64,000 bases of DNA. It comes from Terriglobia bacterium. Lineage in GTDB: Bacteria > Acidobacteriota > Terriglobia > Bryobacterales > Bryobacteraceae. Positions 49,051 through 57,625 of the stretch are shown in pieces (the first letter of the stretch is position 1; the number at the start of each line of letters is the position of its first letter). Location of the stretch: the NCBI GenBank assembly GCA_025350105.1, contig JANXYJ010000106.1, positions 1 to 64,000 of the forward strand. The letters run 5' to 3'. Below the pieces are notes generated by a model that saw only the letters and a list, made by a program, of their open reading frames with translations, was not told the origin of the DNA and did not search any database. The position numbers were made by a program, and so were the translations under genes.

Positions 49051-50579
49051 GCTGCCGCCCTTTCCGATGACGTAAACGCCGCCGCCATGTTCTTGGGAAC
49101 CACGCTGATGAAGAACAGAAACCGGCCCAGCCATTCCCCGCCCAGCGCCAAGACAAACGCCAGTGCGATCACCCAGCCGCGCGTGCCCATTACGGGGATC
49201 AGGATGCCTGCCACCACCAGGATCGCCAGCCGGGTCACGAATAGATTCTGCAATCGCCCGGAGAGGAGTAACGACGACGCCCTTAGTTCAAACACATCGG
49301 TCCGCGAAAGCCATAAAAATTTCAAGGCCTGCGTTGTTAACTGTGCGCCCCCGCCCGCTGCGGCCGCATACAAGACCCATGAACTGGGTGCCAGCAGCGA
49401 AACAAACAAAGGACCCAGCAGCAGCGCCGTGGAGAAAAACTCCGCGATGGTGTACGCGGTGCACCAAGCCGGCCGCGCTTTCACCATATAGATGCGAGCG
49501 GAACTGGTGACACCCGCAATGCCGGCCAGCACTGTCATCAACCCGGCGGCGCCCCGCCCAGGTAAATCGAACAGCAACATGCCGGCGAACAGGCTGGCGG
49601 CTCCGGCGAAAAGCGAAAGCGTCAACACTTCACGGCTCAACCAGGAACGGCGCAGACCTTTTAAAGCGCGCCATGCGTAAATCGGCCGACCCAAATGCAG
49701 CGTCGAAGCACCTAAACTGATGCCTGCCAGAGTAAGTGATGCCAGCGCGCCAATCTTCAAGTCCGCAGCCTTGCCCAGGAAATCGCGTCCCAGTAAATCC
49801 AGCAACCACAAAACCGCGAACGCGCCCACCGAAAGCTGCGTCAGCACCAACATAAAAACCAAAGGCCAGTGCGGATGTTCCGGTTCCACGCGCTCTAAAT
49901 CCACGCGGCCGGTATCGGGAACCATGTTTTCCGGCAGTGTCACGCGGGTGGTGGAGATGCTATCGTCCGCCGAGGGCAGGCCCGGCGCATTCGCGGAAAG
50001 ATAATCGCGGCGCCAATCCGCAATGTTTACAATCTCAATCGCGATGGCCCCTTCCGGGCACGCACCCACGCACGCCGGAGCCACTCCATCACTCAAACGG
50101 TTGTGGCACATGTCACACTTGCCCACCACGCCACGCTCCGCATTGTACTGCGGCACGCCGTAGGAGCAATTCCAGGTACAGTACTGGCAACCAATGCAGG
50201 CATCGGCGCTATGCAGCACCACGCCGGTGTTGAGATCTTTAGTGTAAGCTTCCGTTGGGCAACCAATTAGGCAGGATGGCTCCACACAATGGTTGCAGCC
50301 CATCGAAAGATAATGGCGCTGCGTATCTGGATAGTAACCACCTTCTATTTCACCCACCCGGCGCCAGTTGATCGCCGCCGGATTGCCGTTTTGTTCGTTG
50401 CAGGCCACTACGCAGCATTTGCAGCCAATGCACTTCGTCATATCGAAGTGAAAACGGTATTGTTCACCGGCTTCCAGTCCGCGTTCTGGAATCAGCCGGT
50501 GCGGTTCTGCTTCCAGTTGCACCAAACCTTTCGGCGCCATTGAAAGCAGCGAACTGTCCATTAGTGGAAGGGTAGTCAT
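49047..50579 (-). CDS. Fused DmsB (4x[4Fe-4S])-DmsC membrane anchor-like subunit
   Basis: CIGCKCCVVACNE, CNHCVEPSCLIGCPTEAY, CIGCQYCTWNCSYG, CDMCHNRLSDGVAPACVGACP, then ~8 hydrophobic helices of DmsC type. Confidence 0.88.
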   Translation of the reverse strand: MTTLPLMDSSLLSMAPKGLVQLEAEPHRLIPERGLEAGEQYRFHFDMTKCIGCKCCVVACNEQNGNPAAINWRRVGEIEGGYYPDTQRHYLSMGCNHCVEPSCLIGCPTEAYTKDLNTGVVLHSADACIGCQYCTWNCSYGVPQYNAERGVVGKCDMCHNRLSDGVAPACVGACPEGAIAIEIVNIADWRRDYLSANAPGLPSADDSISTTRVTLPENMVPDTGRVDLERVEPEHPHWPLVFMLVLTQLSVGAFAVLWLLDLLGRDFLGKAADLKIGALASLTLAGISLGASTLHLGRPIYAWRALKGLRRSWLSREVLTLSLFAGAASLFAGMLLFDLPGRGAAGLMTVLAGIAGVTSSARIYMVKARPAWCTAYTIAEFFSTALLLGPLFVSLLAPSSWVLYAAAAGGGAQLTTQALKFLWLSRTDVFELRASSLLLSGRLQNLFVTRLAILVVAGILIPVMGTRGWVIALAFVLALGGEWLGRFLFFISVVPKNMAAAFTSSERAAA

Positions 50580-50733
50580 TGAGGAGCCTTGTTTCCGCTT
50601 AAACACACGTATCCCGAAGAAGGCATTTGCGACGAAATGCGCTCAGGCGCAAGTCGAGTGCGAATACACGATCAACAGGGCAATGGCTCCGGCTAGGAGT
50701 TTACAGGTGGGAAAACGACAAGGGTCCCAGGAT

Positions 50734-50754
50734 ATCTACTCATTTTGAGTAGAT
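50734..50754. promoter_or_regulatory. 21-bp perfect palindrome, candidate operator between the nitrate operon and the SSS symporter gene
   Basis: ATCTACTCA-TTT-TGAGTAGAT in the divergent intergenic region. Confidence 0.6.
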
Positions 50755-50888
50755 TGCCCCGGAAAACCCGTTTGTTTCGCGGTGAGCTATACGAAGCTTA
50801 CCAGCGACAACACCCTTTGGGAAGAAGATATTTTTTATGTAGCCCATAAGCAGGCACCATTACGCAAGCAGCGCTGTATAATTTCATC

Positions 50889-52670
50889 TTGCAACTTACA
50901 ACTCTTGATTGGGCCGTGGTCGCGTTGTATTTCCTTTTTAATCTTGGTATTGGGCTGTATTACAAGGCCCGGGCCGGGTCCAGCGTGGATGAATTTTTTC
51001 TGTCTGGCCGTAACATTCCCTGGTGGCTGGCCGGCACATCCATGGTGGCGACTACCTTCGCGGCGGACACGCCACTGGCCGTAACGGGCTTGGTGGCGAC
51101 GGGCGGCATCGCCGGGAATTGGTTCTGGTGGTGCTTCGCGGCAAGCGGTATGCTGACGGTTTTCTTCTACGCTCGCCTGTGGCGGCGCAGCGGCGTGATG
51201 ACCGACATCGAGTTTTCGGAAATCCGCTACGCCGGCCGCCCTGCCGCTTTCCTGCGTGGTTTCCGCGCGCTGTATTTAGGCATCCCCATCAACTGCATCA
51301 TTCTGGGCTGGGTGAACAAGGCCATGGTGGACATCCTCACGTTGATTTTGGGCGTGACCAAGTTGCAGGCCCTGATGATTGTGTTGGTGATGATCGCGCT
51401 GACGTCGTCCATTTCCACGCTTTCGGGATTGTGGGGCGTGCTGGTTACGGACGTGTTTCAGTTCATTGTAAAAATGGGCATGGTGATTGCGCTGGCCGTC
51501 TACGCGGTGCGCGCGGTGGGCGGCATTGACGCGATGAAAGCCAAGCTGTTGGTGGTTGACGCTGGCCGGGGAGGACAAGGTTCGGTTCTCGACTTCTTCC
51601 CCAATCTGAATTCCGCGCATGAGCTGGCCTGGATGCCGGTGATCACTTTCTTTGTTTATATTTCGCTGAACTGGTGGGCCACCTGGTACCCGGGAGCCGA
51701 ACCCGGCGGTGGAGGCTACATCGCCCAGCGCATGTTTTGCGCCCGTGACGAAAAACATTCCTTGTTGGCCACGTTGTGGTTCAACGTAGCGCACTACGCC
51801 GTGCGCCCGTGGCCCTGGATTCTGGTGGCGCTGACTTCGCTAATACTTTTCCCCGGCCTGAAAGACCCCGAAACCGGCTACGTCCGCGTGATGATCGCTT
51901 ACCTGCCGCCGTCGCTGCGCGGGCTGATGGTGGCCGCCTTCGCGGCGGCATATATGTCGACGATTGCGACGCAGCTCAACTGGGGCGCCAGCTATCTGGT
52001 GAACGATTTCTATCGCCGCTTCGTGAAACCCAGCGCGCCAGCGAAACATTACGTCACGGTTTCACAACTCGCGACAATTTTGCTGACGCTGGTCTCCGCC
52101 GTGGTCACCTTTTATCTGGACTCGATCGCTGAAGCCTGGAAATGGCTGGTGGTGACGGGCGCGGGCACCGGCAGCGTGCTGCTTTTGCGCTGGTTCTGGT
52201 GGCGCATCAATGCCTGGAGCGAGGTGTCGGCTATGATTGCGGCGTTCGTAGTTTCGCTCACGCTGAAGTTTGGCTTTCACATGAATCTGGACGACCCGCG
52301 CGGCTTCGCCTGGATCATGATCATCACCGTGGCTATTACAACATGTGTATGGCTGACGGTCACTTTCCTCACCGCCGCCGAACCGCAAAGCTTATTGCTG
52401 GCGTTCTATCGCAAAACGCGGCCATCGGTGGGTGGCTGGAGGCCCATCGCGAAACTTGCGCCGGAAATTCAACCGGTAAGCGACGGTCTGCGTAATTTCA
52501 TCGATTGGATCGCGGGACTGGTACTGATCTACGGCATCCTGTTCGGCACCGGCAAAATTCTGCTGCATGAAGTGGGCTTGGGGTTGGCGCTGCTGGTTTG
52601 CGGACTATTGGGCGGCGCGGTGATCTACTTCGATCTGTCGCGCAGAGGCTGGAAAGTAGTCAGCGAGTAA
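50889..52670 (+). CDS. Sodium:solute symporter (SSS) family transporter
   Basis: SSVDEFFLSGRNIPWWLAGTSMVATTFAADTPLAVTG; multiple TM helices; TTG start. Confidence 0.88.
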   Translation: MQLTTLDWAVVALYFLFNLGIGLYYKARAGSSVDEFFLSGRNIPWWLAGTSMVATTFAADTPLAVTGLVATGGIAGNWFWWCFAASGMLTVFFYARLWRRSGVMTDIEFSEIRYAGRPAAFLRGFRALYLGIPINCIILGWVNKAMVDILTLILGVTKLQALMIVLVMIALTSSISTLSGLWGVLVTDVFQFIVKMGMVIALAVYAVRAVGGIDAMKAKLLVVDAGRGGQGSVLDFFPNLNSAHELAWMPVITFFVYISLNWWATWYPGAEPGGGGYIAQRMFCARDEKHSLLATLWFNVAHYAVRPWPWILVALTSLILFPGLKDPETGYVRVMIAYLPPSLRGLMVAAFAAAYMSTIATQLNWGASYLVNDFYRRFVKPSAPAKHYVTVSQLATILLTLVSAVVTFYLDSIAEAWKWLVVTGAGTGSVLLLRWFWWRINAWSEVSAMIAAFVVSLTLKFGFHMNLDDPRGFAWIMIITVAITTCVWLTVTFLTAAEPQSLLLAFYRKTRPSVGGWRPIAKLAPEIQPVSDGLRNFIDWIAGLVLIYGILFGTGKILLHEVGLGLALLVCGLLGGAVIYFDLSRRGWKVVSE

Positions 52671-52674
52671 GTGG

Positions 52675-52698
52675 TAGCTCCGGTCGCCAGACCGGAGA
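52675..52698. repeat. 24-bp palindromic element, copy B (reverse complement of copy A)
   Basis: tagctccggtcgccagaccggaga, exact reverse complement of 35452-35475. Confidence 0.95.
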
Positions 52699-52708
52699 GC
52701 CCTCCGAC

Positions 52709-52744
52709 GTGGCCGTTGGAGCTACCGTGGCCGTCGGAGCTACT
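52709..52744. repeat. 18-bp tandem repeat x2 (gtggccgtyggagctacy)
   Basis: gtggccgttggagctacc/gtggccgtcggagctact, running into the stop codon of the - strand gene. Confidence 0.9.
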
Positions 52745-53981
52745 TCTGCCGCAACACCGAAATCACGTCGTCCGCCGTAATCACCCCGGCCAGTTTGCCT
52801 TCTTCGTCGATCACCGGTAGCGCAAGCAGGTTGTATTTGTCGAACATCTCGGTCACCCGCTCCTGCTTTTCGTGAACCGGAACTTCAATTGTCGATTCCA
52901 GCGCCAGTGTCATCAGCAGCGTGCTGCCCTCCTGCAAAAACAGCCGCGCCAAGGGAACCGTGCCCTTCAAGTGATCGACGGAATCCACCAGGAACAGCGT
53001 GTTCAGCGTTTCCAGCAAGTCTTCCTGTTTTTTCAGCGCCACCAGCGCGTCGGCTACGGTCGCCGTTTCCGGCAGCGCCACATATTCGGTGTTCATCAAG
53101 CCGCCGGCCGTGTCCTCGTCGAACTCCATCAGTCCTTCCACATCGTGGGCGGGTTCGTTTTCCATTTCTTCCAGAATTTCGTCGCTGGTGGATTCTTCCA
53201 GTTCGGCCAACACGTCCGCTGCCTGATCGGGAGCCATCTCCTCGACGATCTCCGCCGCTTTTTCAGTTTCGAGAGACTCCAGAATGCTGGCCTGAATATC
53301 GGGATCGATTTCCGAAAGCGCTTCGGCTGCTACCTCGCTGTCGATATTTTCAAAAATCGCCTCGCGGTCCTGTGGACCTAATTCTTCCACAATGTCCGCC
53401 AAATCGGCCGGATGCATGTCTTCCAGCAATTTATTGGTGATGTTCAGGCGCAGGCGCCGCTGCGGGTCTGCCTCCAGAATGTTGCAAAACTCCCAGCGAA
53501 TGGAATTGGGCGGAATCCCAGTTTGAAAGCGCCGGATCCAGCGCGGAGGGACCAAGCCTTGCAAAACCCTGCGAAAAATACTGCGAATGCCGATGTCCAC
53601 TTCCAGCACCCACAGCACGTGAGCGCCGCTTTCCTCGCGCAGTTCAAACGTCACGTCATTCACGCGCACCACTTTGCGTCCTTGCGCGTCGATGATTTGC
53701 TGATCCAGCAAATCCCGCGTCAAACGCAGCATGTACTCATCGGAATGATAGGGAGTGAGGTTTTCGTCCCGCAAGTGAATACCGTTCAGGGCAATGGTTT
53801 TCACCTGATCGTAGCGGACAGTAAGCAGCGTGGAATCGCCGCTGATCAGAAAGCGATCGATGCGGACCGGGTCCACCAATGGGACCAGCGCGGCGTCGCG
53901 AACGACACCGAGCTTGCGCCCCTTAAGGTCGTAGACCCTGAGGCCAAGCAGTTCGGTAAGGAACAGGAACTGGTCCGCCAT
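52740..53981 (-). CDS. PRC-barrel + MgtE N-domain + CBS-pair protein without TM domain
   Basis: LRVYDLKGRKLGVVRDAALV (PRC-like); LLEDMHPADLADIVEELGPQDREAIFENIDSEVAAEALSEID (MgtE_N); two CBS units ending ITADDVISVLRQK; no hydrophobic helices after CBS. Confidence 0.85.
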   Translation of the reverse strand: MADQFLFLTELLGLRVYDLKGRKLGVVRDAALVPLVDPVRIDRFLISGDSTLLTVRYDQVKTIALNGIHLRDENLTPYHSDEYMLRLTRDLLDQQIIDAQGRKVVRVNDVTFELREESGAHVLWVLEVDIGIRSIFRRVLQGLVPPRWIRRFQTGIPPNSIRWEFCNILEADPQRRLRLNITNKLLEDMHPADLADIVEELGPQDREAIFENIDSEVAAEALSEIDPDIQASILESLETEKAAEIVEEMAPDQAADVLAELEESTSDEILEEMENEPAHDVEGLMEFDEDTAGGLMNTEYVALPETATVADALVALKKQEDLLETLNTLFLVDSVDHLKGTVPLARLFLQEGSTLLMTLALESTIEVPVHEKQERVTEMFDKYNLLALPVIDEEGKLAGVITADDVISVLRQK

Positions 53982-54133
53982 AACACACGATTACAAGTAG
54001 ATTGTCCCGAAAAGGGAGAGCCCATATATGTCGAGAGAGCCGGGAAGCAGTACCCAGGCGCCCGCTCTTCTACTATGAACCAAGCGTTCGCCGTAGGCAA
54101 GAAAAAATGACTCTGCGCGGAAGAAAAACGCCC

Positions 54134-54994
54134 CTACTGCGTTTCCGCCACGCTCTCAATCCGCGATTCGCTTTGGAACTTTTTGTACCCGCTGTAGCGG
54201 ATGTCCACTTCGGCGCGCAGTTTCTTCAGCAGCGCCAAACGCGCATCGGCCTGTACCTCTACCGTGGATGGCAGCCAGATTTCGTCGTTCACCCGTATCT
54301 GCTCGAAGTGGAGCGAGGCGCCGGGGGCCACTCTGAATAGCCCCAACCCAAACGAAAGCGTATCCAACACCTGGGCGTCCAGCTTCACCCAATGATAGGT
54401 GCCTTGCTCAATCCAAATTCTGGCCCGAACCTTTTGAAACATTCTGGCCGCCGATCGTTTCGGTCGAAAGCCTGGTTTGGGTTCGGCCTCAATCACCCAG
54501 GCCGGCTGCCCGCTTACGGTTTCGCTGCCCGTCATGCGGAAGGTAAAGGCGTCTGGGATTTCCCGGATAAAGCGGCGCTCATCGGCGCGTTGGCGTTCCA
54601 CTTTCGTCCGCTCAGCCGGCGATTCATGCTGGCGTTTGGCTAATTCGCGATCCAACTCTGATTGTTCCTTCTGCGCTTCTTTCGCTGGCAGTGGCTTGCC
54701 GTCCTTGGCAATCAGCCGCTCGTAGGGCCGGCCGCCCAGGATCATGATCTCGTGGGTTTGGCTGCCGGTATGGGCAATCTTGCCCTCGCGGTTGCGCTGG
54801 CGTTCCACGATTTCCTGCTGATAGGTGTAGTTGGTTCGGGCGGTGAAGTCGGTCCAATCACGCTCTACAGACCGCCGGATGATAGAGAGGGCGTCGATTT
54901 CCCCACCCAAGCCGCCGCTAACCTGGCCGCGCACACCGCAACTCGCCCCCAGCAGCAAAATCAGCGCAAACCGCCTGTGGACAATACCTGGCAT
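54134..54994 (-). CDS. Secreted hypothetical protein (outer-membrane lipoprotein-sorting-like)
   Basis: Signal peptide MPGIVHRRFALILLLGASC; IEAEPKPGFRPKRSAARMFQKVRARIWIEQGTYHWVKLDAQ. Confidence 0.75.
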   Translation of the reverse strand: MPGIVHRRFALILLLGASCGVRGQVSGGLGGEIDALSIIRRSVERDWTDFTARTNYTYQQEIVERQRNREGKIAHTGSQTHEIMILGGRPYERLIAKDGKPLPAKEAQKEQSELDRELAKRQHESPAERTKVERQRADERRFIREIPDAFTFRMTGSETVSGQPAWVIEAEPKPGFRPKRSAARMFQKVRARIWIEQGTYHWVKLDAQVLDTLSFGLGLFRVAPGASLHFEQIRVNDEIWLPSTVEVQADARLALLKKLRAEVDIRYSGYKKFQSESRIESVAETQ

Positions 54995-55078
54995 CGGGTT
55001 TAAGGACGTAGTCGTCTCTCCCAAAGTTCCCCGCAACTTGCGGCGGTATCCGGCAACCTGACACTCTAGAGGTGAGAC

Positions 55079-56359
55079 ATGCCGGAAACACTCCCAGATA
55101 TTCACACCGCCGAGGTTCCCATCAAGGAAGTTTCGCTGAAAAAGGACCACCTGAAAATTGTACTCCTGGAGGGCATCCACCCCAGCGCCGTCGAGGCTTT
55201 TCACAGCGACGGCTACACCCAGGTAGAATGCCACGAGAAAGCATTGCCCGAAGCGCAAGTGATTGAGGCGCTGCGTGATGCGCATCTGGTGGGCATTCGT
55301 TCCACCACCCAGTTGACTCGCGGTGTTTTTGAAAGTGCGCCACACCTGATCGCCGCCGGGTGCTTCTGTATTGGGACGAATCAAGTGGATCTTTCGGCGG
55401 CGCTGGAGCATGGCGTGCCCGTATTTAATGCTCCGTTTTCGAACACCCGCAGCGTTGCCGAATTGGTTTTGGCCGAGATTGTTTTTCTGATGCGCGGAAT
55501 ACCGGCGCGCAACGCCGCGGCGCATCGTGGAGAGTGGCTGAAAACAGCGGCCGGCTCCCGCGAAGCCCGCGGTAAAACGCTGGGCATTGTGGGTTACGGC
55601 CACATTGGAACCCAGGTGGGCGTGCTGGCGGAGGCCCTGGGCATGCACGTCATTTTCTACGACGTGGAGATGAAGCTGGCGCTGGGCAACGCGCAGCAGA
55701 TCAAGAGCTTTTATGATTTATTGGGCGCCTCCGACATCGTGACGCTTCATGTTCCAGAGACGCCGTTGACGGCCAAGATGATGAACGCCGCGGCGATTGT
55801 CAAAATGAAGCCTGGAGCCAGCCTGATCAACGCTGCCCGTGGCAGCGTGGTAGATTTCAAGGCACTCGAAGAAGCGTTGGAATCCAAACACCTGAGCGGG
55901 GCGGCACTGGACGTTTTCCCCAAGGAACCGAAAAGCAATTCCGACGAATTCACCTCCACGCTCCGCCGCTTCGACAACGTAATCCTGACGCCCCACATTG
56001 GCGGCAGCACCCAGGAAGCGCAGCGCGATATTGGAGTGGAGGTGTCCACCAAGCTACTGAAATACAGCAACAATGGCTCGACGCTGGGAGCGGTGAATTT
56101 TCCGGAAGTTTCGCTCCCCGCGCATCCGGGCCAGCACCGTCTGCTGCACATCCACCGGAATCAGCCGGGCGTTTTGTCCAATGTAAACGCTATTTTCTCC
56201 CAACAGCACATGAACATCACCGGCCAGTACCTGCAAACCAACCCCAACATTGGTTATGTGGTGATCGACGTGGAGGGGAAAGAGCGGGCGCTGTCTTTAC
56301 AAGTGAAACGCAAACTGGAGCAGGTGGGCGGGACCATCCGGACGCGGATTCTGTATTAG
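55079..56359 (+). CDS. serA: D-3-phosphoglycerate dehydrogenase with C-terminal ACT domain
   Basis: GKTLGIVGYGHIGTQVGVLAEALGM; LDVFPKEPKSNSDEFTSTLRRFDNVILTPHIGGSTQEAQ; ACT: HRNQPGVLSNVNAIFSQQHMNITGQYLQTN. Confidence 0.95.
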   Translation: MPETLPDIHTAEVPIKEVSLKKDHLKIVLLEGIHPSAVEAFHSDGYTQVECHEKALPEAQVIEALRDAHLVGIRSTTQLTRGVFESAPHLIAAGCFCIGTNQVDLSAALEHGVPVFNAPFSNTRSVAELVLAEIVFLMRGIPARNAAAHRGEWLKTAAGSREARGKTLGIVGYGHIGTQVGVLAEALGMHVIFYDVEMKLALGNAQQIKSFYDLLGASDIVTLHVPETPLTAKMMNAAAIVKMKPGASLINAARGSVVDFKALEEALESKHLSGAALDVFPKEPKSNSDEFTSTLRRFDNVILTPHIGGSTQEAQRDIGVEVSTKLLKYSNNGSTLGAVNFPEVSLPAHPGQHRLLHIHRNQPGVLSNVNAIFSQQHMNITGQYLQTNPNIGYVVIDVEGKERALSLQVKRKLEQVGGTIRTRILY

Positions 56360-56458
56360 GTGCTGGTTTAGCTAAAGGCCGGGTGCAGCAAGAAGGTTGC
56401 AGTAAGATGGTACACGAGCGAGGTGAGCAACCCGCCGATTCCGTTCGCTCCTACGTGA

Positions 56459-56534
56459 GGGCCCTTAGCACAACGGTTAGTGCAGCGGACTCATAATCCG
56501 TTGGTTGTTGGTTCAAATCCAACAGGGCCCACCA
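56459..56534 (+). tRNA. tRNA with CAT anticodon, probably tRNA-Ile2 (lysidine-dependent), CCA encoded
   Basis: 76-nt cloverleaf GGGCCCT..GCAC..GTGC..GCGGA CTCATAA TCCGT..GTTGG TTCAAAT CCAAC..AGGGCCC ACCA; body resembles E. coli tRNA-Ile2 more than tRNA-Met. Confidence 0.93.
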
Positions 56535-56569
56535 ACAATGAGATCACCAGTGGTGGTGCTCACCGTGCG

Positions 56570-57208
56570 CTAAATCGCCTTAAACCAATCGAGCAGCGCC
56601 TGTTGGGCCGCCCAGGCCGCTTCTTTTACGCGCCAGGAACTGCGGTCGCGGTTCCCGGCGCGGTTGCTGATGCCGCGAATTTCGCCTGCGGGTATTTCAT
56701 AGAGATGAGCCACATGCGCGATCGCAGCGCCTTCCATACTTTCCACTTCTCCTATGCAGCCCACACCGGCGCGCGTTTCCATGCGGCGTGCGTCTTCGTC
56801 GGTTCCCGTGCAAGTGTTCACCGTTACAAAACGGGCGCGCCGTGGGGCCGGAAAAAGGCCTAGCATGAACTGATTATGGATAGGCTGGGTACCGGCAATC
56901 AGCGGAAAGCCCAGCGCCTGCAGATCCAAAAATCCGTCGGGCGAATTGGCGCCCAGGTCGCCATAGCATTCGCTCTGCGCGCAAACCACGGTCCCTGTGC
57001 TCAAGCCGTTTTCAAACGCGCTCGGGTAGGCTCCGGCGATGCCGCAGTTGATGACCGATCTGGCGCCTTCGCGCTCCAGGAAACGCGTTAGCGCCACGGC
57101 GGCGTTCACCGCGCCAATGCCGGTCACCAGCACACGGACATGGGGGCGCAGCAAGGAACCCTCAAGCTCCGTCGCCACGCACACGACCAAATCGTCCAGA
57201 CTAAGCAC
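56570..57208 (-). CDS. mqnB: Futalosine hydrolase/MTA-SAH nucleosidase family
   Basis: VLVTGIGAVNAAVALTRFL; CGIAGAYPSAFENGLSTGTVV; VESMEGAAIAHVAHLYEIPAGEIRGISNRAGNRDRSSW (MqnB-like); GTG start. Confidence 0.85.
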   Translation of the reverse strand: MLSLDDLVVCVATELEGSLLRPHVRVLVTGIGAVNAAVALTRFLEREGARSVINCGIAGAYPSAFENGLSTGTVVCAQSECYGDLGANSPDGFLDLQALGFPLIAGTQPIHNQFMLGLFPAPRRARFVTVNTCTGTDEDARRMETRAGVGCIGEVESMEGAAIAHVAHLYEIPAGEIRGISNRAGNRDRSSWRVKEAAWAAQQALLDWFKAI

Positions 57209-57259
57209 GCACGATCACAAGTAGGGGAGTTTTATGTTGGTGTGATGTTAATTTACGGG

Positions 57260-57574
57260 TTAAGAAGACCGCCAGCCCAGCGCGGTCAATTGTTTTTCCA
57301 GGTAGGAGAGTCCTTCGTTCAAGGTCTTTCGGTAGCGATCTTCGCTGCAGCTTTGAAGGTCACGTAGAACTCGCGTGCGGTGCAGCAATAAGCTATCACA
57401 CTTACTTTTTGTTTCCATTTGCTCGGCAGTCAAATGCATGGTGGGCAACCCCCGGCGCGCATGGGCGGATTCAATCTGCGATTCGATCGATTTACTTTCC
57501 CAACCGCGCGCCACGCAGCTATTATAGTCCGATTTGAGTCGGTGACAACTTAAATTGCCAGGCGGCGGCAACAC
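57260..57574 (-). CDS. Hypothetical protein
   Basis: LKSDYNSCVARGWESKSIESQIESAHARRG...; plausible composition; start uncertain. Confidence 0.6.
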   Translation of the reverse strand: MLPPPGNLSCHRLKSDYNSCVARGWESKSIESQIESAHARRGLPTMHLTAEQMETKSKCDSLLLHRTRVLRDLQSCSEDRYRKTLNEGLSYLEKQLTALGWRSS

Positions 57575-57625
57575 CGCGCGCTATAGTGGGGACTGCGCGT
57601 TCGCGTGATTCATATCCGATAACCC

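Noticed and set aside
54995-55648. N-terminal extension of the 54134..55648 - strand ORF
   Set aside because: Overlaps the serA 5' end antisense; a signal-peptide start at 54994 is more plausible.
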